A DNA stretch of 64,000 bases from Macrotis lagotis. Taxonomy: Eukaryota > Chordata > Mammalia > Peramelemorphia > Peramelidae. Of this stretch, positions 1 through 12,500 are shown in pieces (the stretch's first letter is position 1; every line of letters starts with the position of its first letter). The stretch is taken from the NCBI RefSeq assembly GCF_037893015.1, contig NC_133658.1:887836080-887900079 (forward strand), in the 5' to 3' direction. The notes below the pieces were generated by a model. The model did not search any database, was not told where the DNA came from, and was given only the letters and a program-made list of their open reading frames with translations. A program made the translations under genes and the position numbers.

Positions 1-339
1 GCCAAGTTGGTTAGCCTTCCTGGTCCTCAGTTTCTTTGTCAGTAAAATGACTGAGTGGGTTAGATCTCTTCTGAGGTCCCTTCCAGCCTTAGATCTATGA
101 TCCCATGACCTTAACCTGTCTTACACCCTGAGGTTTTCATTCTATAGTCCTCTCAAAAGCTAATGGAGTATTTTTAAATGTTATATAGGTAGCCCTTGGA
201 CTTTTACAAAAAAAAAGAGAGAGAGAGAGAGAAAGATGAGACTACTTTATTGTAATGAAGCCTCTACATTTTGGACTAGCTGTTCCATGTTATAATGCAG
301 AGCACCTCAAAAGCTAGTCACAACTGGTTTCAGAGACAC

Positions 340-720
340 CTGGGGGAGACTTCTATGAACTGATGCAGAGTGAAGTGAGCAGACCCTGGAGAATAATTTA
401 TACAATAAAAACAACATTGTAAAGAGTAAAGGAACTTTGAAACACTTAAGAACTCTGATCAACAAAATGACTAAGCACAATTCCATAGGACTCATGATGA
501 AGCATTCTCACCACCTCCTGACAAGAGATGGACTTCAGAGTGGAGACTGAAAAATATATCTTGGGCCCTGGCTACTGCAGGAATTTATTTGCTTGACCAA
601 GGCTGTTATAAATGTTTTGTTTTTCTTTCTTTTTCAATGAGGAAGGTTGGGGTGAGGGTAAGAGAAAATGAGTTTTTGTAATTTAAAATGTTATTTTAAT
701 TTTTTAAAGGAAGAAAATAT
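340..720 (+). repeat. L1-like 3' end remnant
   Basis: Resembles the 3' untranslated region of marsupial L1 elements: a segment reading 'gaactgatgcagagtgaagt' is followed by a T-rich then G-rich tract and an A/T-rich end. The reading frame is lost. It is an old non-coding fragment. Family assignment is from remembered repeat sequence. Confidence 0.55.
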
Positions 721-1769
721 CTGGTCATTACTATACAATCACCCGAATGAAAGTGTTGCTAAAGGATTACTTCCAGCAAAGTTGGTATAGTCTGCTATCT
801 TAGAGAGGAACTAGATGGCTAGAAGACCAGTAACTATAGCTTTACATAATATTCTTTGCACCTGCATAGAGGGAAAGGGAAAAATAGATATCAGAATTTA
901 GCATACATTCATCTACCAGAATTAAGAATCTAATGTTTGAAGAATCTTTAACTTAATCATTTTTGCAGCCTAGCATGGGAAAAGATATACAAGAAGAGAC
1001 TACACTAAGGAAACAATGAAAAATCACCAACAACACCTGGAACCCAAAGGGAAATATCCCTAGCTCCAATAACCAGCTGAAGTTCATTCTTTGTGTAAAG
1101 ATCAAATGTAATTGTTGTTTAATGAGCACAGGGTATATTTATTCACCTCTCTCCAACCTCTTCTTTCATCCATCCTTTCCTTCTCTCTCCAAGAAAAGGT
1201 TTATCCAGGAAGCTTTATATAGACTAATTTAATAGTGGGGGGGAGGGGAAGGGAATTCAAATTGTAGTTATTACATACTGAGAAATATAATAGCAAAAGC
1301 AATATCTATGGCAACTGATCAAAAACATAGGAAATCTATAGAGAATCTTTCATGAAACATAGTCAGTGAAGTAGATGATACTGCCTTATGAAACTAGATA
1401 TAGAAATAGTCTCATACGAAATAGAATTCTACCTAGCGAAAGAATAATGAAATTTATTTTAGCAAAAAGCTCAACTCTGCCAGGATAAATGAGTCCATCT
1501 CAATTCCCGAAGAATATACACTCTTGTTTTTCTAAAAAAATTCAAGGCTCTAGGTTCTAAAAAAAAGATGGAAAGTAAATGACTTGAGTATTTACTCTGG
1601 GGAGCCTTTAATATCAAACACCTAGAGGAGCTATCTGTATGTACTTACTGAATATCTACTGGTTTCCTGATACTCTACACCTTATATGAAGATGTATCGA
1701 GTATAATAAGGGGACACCATTCTCCATTCTCCATGACCTCTTACTGGAGATTACTTTCATTAAGAAAAA

Positions 1770-2560
1770 ATAGTTAAAGTTGGATGAAATGGAGATGAAG
1801 GAGGTATGCAATAGGGAGGAACTGAGTATTAGTAATTGAAATGGGATCTGAGAAGAGCCTGAAATAGAAGTGGGGCAGTGGGGGTAAGAAGAAAAAGAGG
1901 GATGTAAATAAGTTATACTCACGTATAAGCAATAGGACCCAAATAATGATAGGTTGCAAGGAACAAGTGAAAGGGAAGTGTAGAAGACAGCACCAAAGCT
2001 TTGAGCCTTAGGAGATGGATTGGAATAAAAATGTCATTAGTAGGTCCTAGGAAGTCACTGGGGCTTAGGCAAAAGATGATGCTTCTGATTGGGGCATATT
2101 GAGTTAAAGGTGTTGGTCAGTAGAGACATACAACAGACAACTGGCAGTTTGGATCTGGAACTCTAGGGAGAGGTTGACTCTTCATATAGTAAAGGGTTAA
2201 CACTATAGGAATGGATGAGGTTGTCAAGGGAGAGTGTCTATAGAGAAGTGATAAGGACAAAGGTTTAAAGAAAGACTGGGGCAGCTAGGTGGTGCAGTGG
2301 ATAGAGCACTGGCCCTGAAGTCAAGAGTACCTGAGTTCAAATGTGCCCTCAGACACTTAATAACTACCTAGCTGTATGACCTTGGGCAAGTCACTTAACC
2401 CCATTACCTTAAATAAGTAAAATTTTTTAAAAATACCTAAAGAAAGACTACATTTAGACAGTGGGAAGAGGAAGTGGAAGGAAATAAAGAAAGTAAAAAA
2501 TGCAGTAATCTCAGTCAGAGATCTTACCATTATAACAAAGAGAGAGACAGAGAGAATAGT
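1770..2560 (-). repeat. L2 LINE remnant (antisense), split by a SINE
   Basis: Purine-rich sequence resembling the reverse complement of the L2 reverse-transcriptase/3' region, including a motif near 2096 like the 'gacatgttgagttt' motif of antisense L2 copies. It is heavily decayed and interrupted by the SINE at 2278-2437. Another copy of the same family at 61490-62820 is clearer. The open frames here are short and on the wrong strand for a gene. Confidence 0.5.
2278..2437 (+). repeat. tRNA-derived CORE-SINE, marsupial type
   Basis: Starts with the tRNA-like head (ggcagctaggtggtgcagtg), continues through the conserved body and ends in an A-rich tail. Flanked by a 12-bp target-site duplication, taaagaaagact, at 2266-2277 and 2438-2449. 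The copy sits inside an older L2 remnant, so it inserted later. Confidence 0.9.
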
Positions 2561-3106
2561 TTTGAGCTGAGCATAAAGGAGTTAGAAATGATTTCCTGGT
2601 AAATTCATTGATTTTAAAATTCCTGACCAGATCTGAGATGGCAAGTGTCCATATCTCTATCACATATGAAAAGAAACTATAATTCCTTTGTACTTAGAAG
2701 AGAGATAAATAATGCAACAAGAAACTTTACCGAGGCACCGTAAAAGCTGCTTCTGATGAATTGGGAGATGCAGTATGTATATGTTACATTTTAGAAGTCT
2801 CACTTTTTAAAATTGAGTTTATTCTTGGGAATTATCGTAGTTCTAGGAAACAGATGAAATTAATACAAAATTTGTTTACTTGACTGTTTCTTGAGCAGTC
2901 ATTTCATTTTTCTTTAGTTTTTAGACATTTCAAAGAAGTCAGTAGCTTTGTTCCTTCTGAGATGCTAATATATAACTAACAGCTATCCAACAGAGTAAGA
3001 ATTCTTAACCTCACTTGTATTCTGAAGCTCTTTGGCAGTCTGTATCCCTATGGGCTCTGCCCATAGATCTTTTTCAGGATGTTTTTAAATGTATACCCCG
3101 CCCCCT

Positions 3107-3263
3107 GGGGTGGCTAGGTGGCACATTGGATAGAGCACCGGCCCTGGAGTCAGGAGTATCTGAGTTCAAATCCGACCTCAGACACTTAATAATAACCTAG
3201 CTGTGTGGCCTTGGGCAAGCCACTTAACCCCATTGCCTAGCAACAATTAAATAAATAAATAAT
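3107..3263 (+). repeat. tRNA-derived CORE-SINE
   Basis: Complete head and body ending in an ataaataaataa tail. Similar C-rich sequences flank it (tgtataccccg on the left, tgtgtaccccc on the right), probably a target-site duplication distorted by growth of a C run. The 61-residue frame across it is a by-product of the SINE sequence. Confidence 0.88.
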
Positions 3264-3559
3264 TGTGTACCCCCCCCCCAAAAAAAAAGACCAACAACAA
3301 GTCAGCTTAGATTATAAGGGAAATACTGAAATAAAGATGCCATTTTCCTCCCACACAAGTCCACTGAAGCTTGGAAATCTATCCATAGACTTCCTGGGTT
3401 AAGAACTTCTGCTAAAGAATGTGTCTTCCCCCGGTGCTCAAGATTTCATCGGGATTCATGAAAGCATTAAGACATAACCTGTAGTGAAGGACAGCTAACC
3501 CAGGAATAGGTGAAGAATGGGAATATATTTGCAAAATTATAGAAACTAAGATGTGTAAG

Positions 3560-4060
3560 TGACCTACAGTGGCTGTCTACTCCAATTAACAATTTCTTCT
3601 CCAACCTCTCTGAGAAATCATCATCCAGTCTCCTCTTGAAAATTCATAGTGAATGGTATTTACTGCTTCCTAAGGTGATTTGTTCTCCTTTTTGACGGTT
3701 CTACTGGGCGGTTCACTTCCTCTTTGGGAAGAAGGACCACCTTCCCATCCCCACACCTCCCATGATATTATTGGCAAAAATTCGTTTACAATGAAAAAGT
3801 TCTAATTTTTACAATTGGTAGTTTTAGAGATTTACCTGTGATACTGGAACATAGGTGACTTGATCAGGTTCACAAAGCTAGTATGTACTGAACGCCGCAC
3901 TTTCTAATTCAAAGATTAGTTCTCTGCTACCTCTCTACTTCTCCTTCTTGCCAAGTGAAGATATGCCTCTTTGTAATTTCTGCCCACTTTCACCCTTTGG
4001 GGCTAAATAGGACAAGTCTAAACCCACCGGTAACCATTTAATTGACTGGAGACAGATATT
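3560..4060 (+). repeat. Ancient mammalian interspersed repeat, family not assigned
   Basis: Matches the pattern seen at 9340-9560, 33550-33780 and 35690-36110: a segment about supplying short tracts such as 'ggcggttcacttcctctttg' followed by 'ggacaagtctaaaccca'. All four copies are on the same strand and strongly diverged. I recognise the repeat but cannot name the family with confidence. Confidence 0.45.
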
Positions 4061-4129
4061 GTGATTCCTCCATGGGAATCCTTCACTTCTCCATTTTCTA
4101 GCCATCTCTAACTCTAGCTAATCACTGCC

Positions 4130-4350
4130 ACCCCCATTTTCCAACTCTAATTCTTCTGTGTTGACTCACCCTCTTAGAATATTCTGGGAGGCAAAGGACT
4201 TGCATGCTTGTATCCTCAGTATATTGGATGTGTCCTCTAATAGAATATAAGTTCCTTGAGGGCAAGACTATGTCACTTTTGTCATTGTAGCCTTAGGCCC
4301 TCCCATGGTGGGTTTGGCATGTAATTGTTGCTTAATAAATTCGTTTTTCC
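4130..4350 (+). repeat. L2 3' end
   Basis: Contains the typical L2 3' terminal motifs: 'tagaatataagttccttgag', then 'ggcaagactatgtc', ending in 'gcttaataaattcg'. This is the sense orientation. No coding capacity remains. Confidence 0.65.
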
Positions 4351-5642
4351 TTTCGCTTCACTAAATATCTTCATTTCTTTAAACTGTATGAGCAAAGGGC
4401 CAAAGGGTAAGGGTCAAAGATGTACAAGGATATATTTGAGAGGCTTAATCAAACTCTTTCATTGGAGGGTTTATACTCAGGAGTGCTGAGAGACAAGATT
4501 TGAAAGGTAGGTTAGGGACAAATTGCACACAGCTTTGAATGTAAAGTTAAAGAAATCTGGGAAACAATTTTCAGTTAAGGGTTCTGATAAAGGTCTCATT
4601 TCTAAAATATAGAGAGAATTGAATCAAATTTATAAGGTTACAAGTCATTCCCCAATTGAAAAATGGTCAAAGGATATGAACATGCAGTTTTCAAACAAAG
4701 AAATTAAAGTTATATATAGTTATATGAAAAAAATGTTCCAAATCATTATTGATCAGAGAAATGCACATTAAAACAACTATGAGATGTCACCTCATACCTA
4801 TCAGTTTGGCTAAGAAGACTAAAAGGAAAAATGATCGATGTTGGAGAAATTGCAGGAGGATTAGACATTAATGGCATTGTTGGTGGAGTTGTGAACTAAT
4901 CCAACCATTCTGAAAAGCAACAGGAATGATTCCTATAGAGAAATGAAACTGATCAAACCCTTTGATCCAAGCAATAGCAATACTAGGCCTCTATACAAAA
5001 GAAATCATAAAAAATGGGAAAAGTTCCACATGTTCAAAAATATTCATGACAGCTCTTTTTGTAGTGGCAAAGAATTGTAAATTAAGGGATGTTCATCAAT
5101 TGAGGAATGGATAAACAAGTTATGGTATGTGAATGTTATGGAGTACTATTGTTCTATAAGGAATCATGAATGGTCAGATTTTAGAGAAGCATGGAAAGAA
5201 TTACAGGAATTGATGCTGAGCAAAGGCAGAAGAACCAAGAGAACAATGTACATATTAACAACAATATTGTGAGTTGATCGTCTATGAAGGATACAGTTCC
5301 TCTCAGCAGTTCAGAGATCTAAGACTATCCTGGGAGACCCGTTAAGGATGATGTCATCCACATCCAAAGGGAAACAAAAAACAAACAAAAATAACACAGA
5401 ATCTGAATATATAACTATATGTTTACTTGTTAAAAACTTCTCTTATGATTTTCCTTCCTTCCCAAGGTTTTCTTTCTTTTCCCTTAGTCCCAATTCCTCA
5501 TACATAAAATGATTAATGTGTAAACATGTTAAACACTAATGTACATGTACAACTTTTACCAGACTATTTGTTACTGAAGGGATGGGGGTACAAAGGGAGG
5601 ATGATAGAAAAATGTGTAACCTATAAATATACAAGAGGAATA

Positions 5643-5787
5643 GGGATGGCTAGGTGGTGTAGTGGATAAAGCACTGGCCCTGGAGTCAGGAGTACCTGAG
5701 TTCAAATCCGGTCTCAGACAATAATTACCTAGCTGTGTGGCCTTGGGCAAGCCACTTAACCCCATGTGCCTTGCAAAAACCTAAAAA

Positions 5788-5818
<31 letters not shown>

Positions 5819-5846
5819 TGTACATATATATATATATGTATATATA
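5643..5846 (+). repeat. tRNA-derived CORE-SINE with (TA)n-expanded tail
   Basis: SINE head and body followed by A14 and a (TA)n tract at 5797-5850. Flanking copies of acaagaggaata / ataagaggaata at 5631-5642 and about 5846-5857 mark the target site. The A-tail appears to have turned into a dinucleotide microsatellite. Confidence 0.9.
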
Positions 5847-5850
5847 TAAG
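5797..5850. repeat. (TA)n microsatellite
   Basis: Runs of alternating T and A with two gtac/gtat interruptions, grown from the tail of the preceding SINE. Confidence 0.95.
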
Positions 5851-6219
5851 AGGAATAATGTTGAAAAACTTTCATATCATGTAATTGGAAAAATAAAATA
5901 TCAATCAAAAAAGAATATCAAGTTAAGGAAGCTGAAATTTATCATGTAGGCAGTTGAGATTTGGGCAACAGGTATTAAGGAAACACATTGTAATGAAAAC
6001 TGTTTTAAAAAGATGAGTAAGGAAACTACTGAAAATCATCTAAATAGAAAGACAAGACTAATGCATATTTGACAATTAGAAAACAATATAAAAAGTGATA
6101 AATTGTGTAGTGTAAACCACGATTATGGTTTCAAAGAAAGGAGAGATCTATATGGGAAGGGGTAGGGAAGGCTTCTACCAATCAACACTGATTCTTTGCA
6201 GGTCACTATAGAGGCATAG

Positions 6220-7440
6220 GAGAAAACACTGTATACTTCCTATTGGGGAATAAATACAAAGAAAATAAATACAAAGGAATGTGGAGGGGAAGTACCAGAA
6301 GCTGAGGGGCTCAGGAAAGTCTTCATATGAAAGATGTCATATGAGCTGAGTTGTGAAGGGATGGCAAGAGATGGAGGTAATGAAGAGTGAGTTCATTCTA
6401 GGTATGGGGGGCAGTGATTGCAAAGGCATGAACATGGGAAATGAATTATCATGAGAAGCTTCAGGATTTTTATGATTGGACAATAGAGAGCAGGAAAAGG
6501 ACTCATAAAAAGGTAGATTGGAGCCTAACAATTGCAAAGGTTTTTAAATGTCAGAGGAGGCAACATTGTGAGATGATCAGCTATGATGGACACACTCCTC
6601 TCAACAGTTCAGTGTTCAAGGACAATCCTGAGAGACTTGTTAAGGAGAGTGTCATTCACATTCAGAGAAAACTACAAAGTCTGAATGCAGAGCAAAGCAT
6701 ATTAGCTTCACTTTTTGAAACATCTTTTGTGTTGTTTCTCTCTCATGATCTTTTTTCTCCTTAGTTCTAATTCTTCTTTCACATCATGCCTAATACAGAT
6801 ATATGTTAAACACAATTGTGCATGTACAACTTGTTCCAGCTTATTCACTGCCAAGGAGAGGGGAACGAAAAGAGAGAGTGGTAGAAACTGAAACCCTTAC
6901 AGAAAAATGAATGTTAAAAACTATCTTTGCATGTAATTGAAAAAAAAAATTTTAAAGTAAAATAAAGAGGGGGAAAGTCAGAGTAGTTTACCTTTAATGC
7001 TAAAAGTAATTAGTCAGTAGAGGGGAGTCATTGAGTATGTAAATCATAAATGGACAGACCTACCCTTTAGGCAAACCACTTTTGCAATTCTATAAAAGAT
7101 AGATTGAAGTGGGGAAAAACTTGAAGCAGGCCACAGTGAGAGGTGATGAAGAACATCAGTAGGATGATGGGTTTGTGAATGGAGAGAAAGGAACAGATGC
7201 AAGAGAAGTATAGATGACAAGATTTGGAAACTGGTTGTATGGGACAAGGGAAAGAGGAATACAAGATAATACTAATTAATGTGGAAAACCTGGAAGGTGC
7301 CCTTGACAGAAAAAGGAAAGTTCAGAGAAATGGTGGGTTTAAAGGGAAAGGTAATGACTTTGTTTTGGCAATGTTGAGTTTAAAATTCCTATAATACATC
7401 CAGTTTGAAATTTCCAAAAGATAGTTCGAAGTACATAATT
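6220..7440 (-). repeat. L2 LINE remnant (antisense), split by an L1 3' fragment
   Basis: Two L2-like antisense blocks (about 6220-6545 and 6990-7440). The second contains a 'caatgttgagttt' motif followed by 'catccagtttgaaattt', matching antisense L2 elsewhere in the window. The break between them is an inserted L1 3' end. Frames on either strand are chance. Confidence 0.6.
6560..6973 (+). mobile_element. L1 3' UTR insertion
   Basis: Short 5'-truncated L1 carrying the 3' UTR (motifs 'cacattcagagaaaac' and 'tgtacaacttgttccag') and ending in an A-rich tail. Similar sequences aaatgtcagaggag (6546-6559) and gaaagtcagagtag (6974-6987) flank it and are a plausible diverged target-site duplication. 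The 107-residue frame at 6441-6764 crosses the left junction and is not a gene. Confidence 0.72.
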
Positions 7441-7444
7441 TGTC

Positions 7445-8615
7445 TTAGCACCAAAGAAAGTAGTTTCTGTTCCCAAGATCTTGAAGGCTAAGAAAGAAGT
7501 TTTAAAAGCCACCAAAAAAAGGAGGGAAGAATATTCAAGCATCTTCCACCTTTTGTCTACCCAAGACATTTCAACTTCCCAAACATTGCAAATCTCCTAG
7601 GTGAAATAAGATCAATCAATATGCCATTAAATTTCCCCTGAGTCTTCCCCCCCATGAAGAAGATTTAGGACACTAGCACCATTGTCTTTCTTGTGGATGT
7701 CAAGGTCAACAAACATTAGATCAAGTAGGCTGGAAAGAAGTTATATGACATCCAAGGTCAACCCACTGATCAGGCTTGAGAAGGATCTATGTTCAAACAT
7801 ACCAACCTTTGAAGATGCCAAGAAAACTGGAATTATCTAAAGTGTATCCAATTAGTTTCTCTACCTACATTAACATTTTGCAATAAACCTATAGAAAAAA
7901 AATGCAGACATACATAATGAGAACTCAGGAGGAAGACTAGAGCTAAATATGTAGCTCTGGAAATCGTTTGCCTAATTGAACCTCAATGGGGCTTTTCGTA
8001 TCCCACCCAATATGGAGGATAGCCATGTGAGAGATCCTAGGGACCTGATTCTGGAAGAAGATATTCTATGTTGAGAATTGCCTCTATCCATTTACTGCAG
8101 TGCCAAAACTGGGTGCATCTTTAAATCCAGCTGAATGAGGAATAGTCGCTCTCTCCTTCCAAGGGCATCCTGGGGTGAAGGATTATGTATGTGTTGTTGG
8201 TAGATTTACCATGAAGTAATCTGGGTAGGGAAGGACTACCTTCCCCTCCTTTTAGGCCTTTTAGCTCCCAAAAATGACTTCAGGGTTGTGGATTGTTTTA
8301 TTTGCCCTGTTGATGTTCTAGTACATGAATTAGAATCTAAGACCCATGATCTCAAACTGTGGGGATCTTGGAACCCAAGATTCCAGTCTGGATATTGTAG
8401 ACAGACCAAAGAAAGATGAGAGAAAGAGGCAATTGGACTTGAACCTTGGTAGGACTGATATTATATAGAAACTGAGCTAAGTTGTCAAACTAATCCCCTT
8501 CCTTCCTATGAGTCTAAGGTGGTGCAAAAGAATTAAGCCCCACCAGGTGTTGGGGTCAGAGGAATGTTTATTTGTTCTTGCTGTCTCTTTGAAGTAAATA
8601 TTATTTTATAAAAGC
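7445..8615. other. Intergenic sequence with no recognised feature
   Basis: I see no exon, clear repeat or RNA gene here. There are short near-repeats of 'aaggtcaac' around 7700-7760 but no array. Confidence 0.5.
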
Positions 8616-8621
8616 TAATCT

Positions 8622-8790
8622 GAAGGTAGCTCAGTGAATAGAGCATGGATCCTGGAGGCAGGAGGACCTGAGTTCAGATCTGGCCTCAGACACTTAATAA
8701 TTACCCCCAATGTATGGCCTTGGGCAAGTCACTTAACCCCATTGCCTTACAAAAAACAAAAAATGAAAAATAAAGATTAAATAAATAAGA
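8622..8790 (+). repeat. tRNA-derived CORE-SINE, older copy
   Basis: Diverged head (ggtagctcagtgaatagagc) and body with an A-rich tail. It lies immediately upstream of a second SINE in the same orientation. Confidence 0.8.
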
Positions 8791-8795
8791 ATAAT

Positions 8796-8936
8796 GGGGC
8801 AGCTATTTGGCTCAGTAGAAAGAGTACTGGCCCTGGAGTCAGGAGTACCTGAGTTCAAATCTGGACTCAGATACTTAATAATTACCTGTGTGGTCTTGGG
8901 CAAGCCACTTAACACCATTGCCTTGTAAAAAATATA

Positions 8937-8985
<49 letters not shown>
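8796..8985 (+). repeat. tRNA-derived CORE-SINE with (GA)n tail
   Basis: Second SINE of a head-to-tail pair. Its A-rich tail runs into a (GA)n microsatellite at 8945-8986, which produces the serine/leucine-rich chance frame on the minus strand. Confidence 0.88.

Positions 8986-8986
<1 letters not shown>
8945..8986. repeat. (GA)n microsatellite
   Basis: About 21 uninterrupted GA dinucleotides at the SINE tail. Confidence 0.96.
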
Positions 8987-8989
<3 letters not shown>

Positions 8990-9339
8990 ATAAAATTCAA
9001 TTTGACTGTGAAGTGATTAAATGGAATTGTGTTGTGTGGACCCCCTAAAGTTGGAGGAATACAACTGGTAGGGTCTTGAATCAAAGATAAGAGACTTCTG
9101 CCTCCCCCTAAAAATAGCAAAGACCTCTGGGAAAGTGGGAAAGTGACCTTCAGACAATGAAAGTCAAAAATAGAACTGAGGAAATCACTGGGATAGAATT
9201 GAGAGAAGAGAATGAAAAAAAGAAAAGAGAAGGGGTAAGTGTCCAGGTTAGAAGAAGGTAAGCTTTAAATGTTAAGAAGAATATAGTTGTGAGCAGAATT
9301 GGAAAAAAAAAACAGTCACAAACCTCAGGGACCATCCAG

Positions 9340-9560
9340 AATCATCCATGCCTAAACAAGAATCCCCACAGCAACACATCTGACAAATGGCCTTTGCTTG
9401 AACACCTCTAGTGAGGAGGAAGTCACTATCTCCCAAAGCAACCTTCTCTTATTTTTTTAATCAAGCTTAAATCTCCTTTTTTAGCACTTCCACTGGCTAC
9501 TCCTAATTCCATTTGAGAAGTCATACATTGATTGGGAGACAGAACCACAGTAATTATCAC
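9340..9560 (+). repeat. Ancient mammalian repeat, family not assigned
   Basis: Same pattern as 33550-33780 and 35690-36110: 'gcttgaacacctctagtgag' is followed by a decayed tract about replacing lost amino-coding sequence and 'ccactggctactcctaa'. Strongly diverged. Confidence 0.4.
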
Positions 9561-9564
9561 TATA

Positions 9565-12500
9565 GCTGGCAAACCCAAGGTGGGTCTCCAAAAGGGAACT
9601 TCAGAAAGGCCCGCACTCACTGCTGGGTTCTTTTTTAGCAAAACCTACCAGCTTTGATAACAACTCCATCAGCAGTATTATCTTTGAACAGGGTAGATTG
9701 TGCCGCAAATAAATTGATCCTGAAGAACTGCCCAAACAGAATGCTGAGAAACCCAAAATGACAGGGAGGACATTTCTGATGATTAACCTTTGTGATCAGG
9801 GATTTGTTCTTTGCATCTCATGCCTGTGGCAACAAGGACATCCAGTTGAACAGCCTCTGAGTGACCCTAGTGTGCTTCTGGGCACTTATTCTTCAATATT
9901 TCCAGGCACTCATAGATCTAGAGAAAATAGAGGGAAAGCTCAGGACAGGAGAAGCATAAGAAAATGACATCTTCTGTCAAACAAATAATAGTGTGTTTTA
10001 ATATTCCAGATATTTAAGACTTCATTTTTAGGTGAACCCAAATAACAATTCAGAAAACCCAGACACTGCAGAGTAATGAGAAAATGTAAAAAAGTCAAAT
10101 AAAAAAATACTGGCATACAAAGCAAGAATGAACATGAAAAATCAATCTACTCCCACAGATTACACAGGAAATTCCCAAGGGGACTGGCAGATTTTGGAAG
10201 AGAAAAAGAGATTATATTTTATGGGAGTAGATACAATAACCATTCCCTTCCCATAAAGCAAGTGATGGAAGATTGTCTTTGCTCCATAGACACACACTGC
10301 ACATTTTCGGGATAATGGTAACAGGAAATCAATAAGATCTTTTATATGTGGAAAGACATTATTTGTATGGACTCCAGCACTAACAAATAGGACCACAGAA
10401 GACCTTTACTAAAAAATGGTTATTCACCATTAATCTTGGTGCAAGGACAGCATGTACTTTTTATCCAAATCTTTGCTTATTTTCTAATTATCATCAATAT
10501 TTCATTTATTTAGAGAAATAGCCTTGTTCAAATTCTCACTTTCTGTTAGGACCAAAAAGCCTCTGGGTAATTCTCCATTAGAAGTGTCCAAATGGGTAGT
10601 CACCTATGAACTTTGTCCTTTTTCCCTTGCTTTTTCGGTTGATGTCTATGATTATTGAAAACCTGAAGCTTTATTAAGTGGTAATTTAACTATTTTGAGA
10701 AACTCCCTGGGATTTATGAGATCTCCCGATTTTTCTACCCATTGATTTGGAATAGAAACAAAATTAAGATTAGCAAAAAAGCAAAAACAAAAATAACATT
10801 TTTGTGCTATGCAATTTTCCCTCAAAGAGTTGATCCTGAAATTTATTAGATGAGGGTTCTTGGCAGATTTGGGGTCATACTCCAAAGAACAATCACACTG
10901 ATCCTCCAACCATACTTTGCTTGTTTAATAGAAGGAGGATTGCTGGGTAGAATAAAAAGGAAAAAGAAGGTAAAGCTCTTTTAATTTGGATAGAAATGGG
11001 ACAGTTTATATGTCCTACTACAGTTTTACCATTGAGTATTGCGTTTGCATAGGACTGTAATGGGAACCTTTTGTCATAGAAAGACAAGCTAGACAATGAT
11101 AGGATTAGGAAGATTAGAAGCTCTTGGATTTCATATTTGATGACTCCGAGGTCATCTAGTCTAAGCTCCTGTGAGTAGAGAATAGAGGGAATGAGTAATA
11201 TTAAGAATGAAGAAAAAGCATGAAATGTATGGAGTTTTAGGATCTATCACTGGGTCAAGTAAATTTCCTTCAAAGGATTCTGAATAGAACCTTAAGGGAT
11301 TGGATAAACCTACATCTCTATATTTTAAAAGGTGAAAAAATCCTGAAATGAAACCAGACAGACATTGAACAATTCAATGGCATCTCCTGTAAGATAATAA
11401 CTCAAAAAAATTCATAATTCCCACCAGGGCATTCTTATCCATAATTATACCCTTCAAATTGGCAGGGAACATACTTATAATTTCTAAGCACATTTTTCAC
11501 ATTGTAATGGGGATGAGAGGGCAACCTTGGGCTATTCTCAACATGAATCTTTTCAAGAGAGCTTATAAACTGAGTCAATTATTGGTTCAGCCTGATAGTC
11601 TCTGGAGATGATATTTCCCATTGGAAGTTCCTTCCTACCACAGTCCCACCCCATGGGTGCCATCTGCTTATTTACAGCAAATCTCACCTCACCTGTTGAT
11701 ATTTACAAGCTTATGCCAGAACTAAGAAAGAGCTTGGAGAGGGAGACAAGTGAAGACCCAAGGTATTTTCAAATCACTCATTAGCTGAACATGCAGAAAG
11801 TAAGTAGAAAATTGGTCATAGTGTCTTGCACATATGGCAGTCTATAAATATTTGTTGAATTGGATAGAATTGAAGTTGAGAAATCATGTGTATATGAGTA
11901 TAGGTATAACTACCACCACCTCCCTCCTTCCCCCTACCAAAGCCTTCGGCGTGGGCAAAATTCCATGGCAGACTAGCAATAGCATTCTTTTAATTATAAA
12001 GTTTACATGCATTTTACAAACTGGCACCATAAGAGGCAAATCTCTCATTTCCATGGAAACCTGCTGTGATGCTACAAGGAGAGAATTTTGACCCAGGTGA
12101 GGATGGAGTAGTAGCTGCAGCCAATGAATATGGAGGAGTGAGCTGACTTTCAAGTAAGCTCTTCTAGGTGTAAAGAAGGATGGGAAAAGACAGCAAAGAG
12201 AGCTAGCTTTCTCAAAGAGTTATTGCTAGACAGAAGGTTTTTCGGGGAGATCTATGAAAACTCTGGGCTTTTAAATCAAATAAAGTGTATACTGTTACAT
12301 GCGTGGAAAGAGACAACAGGATCAGGAACCAACTAGGAAGCAGTGGGCGTATAAGCCCTTGAGAAAAGCAAGAATTAATATCCTAAGCATTTCATGGACA
12401 ACCCTGTGGGTCTGTGGCTTTGGCCAACTTAAGAGGCATGGCATGACCGTTACTATCACTACAAGACCAGACACAGTGGGGAATCTGGGGCGTTGCCATG

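Larger units (their letters stand above)
4560..5905 (+). mobile_element. 5'-truncated L1, ORF2 C-terminal part plus 3' UTR
   Basis: Translating the + strand gives broken pieces of the L1 ORF2 C-terminal region (a stretch resembling GSDKGLIS, then ..REMHIKTTM-type sequence), followed by the L1 3' UTR and an A-rich end near 5900. Many stops and frameshifts make it inactive. A weak flanking duplication (aagttaaagaa at about 4544, aagttaaggaa at about 5930) may be its target-site duplication. A younger SINE (5643-5846) lies in its 3' UTR. Confidence 0.8.

Noticed and set aside
6441..6764. 107-codon + strand frame
   Set aside because: Spans an L2/L1 junction; its C-terminal half is translated L1 3' UTR.
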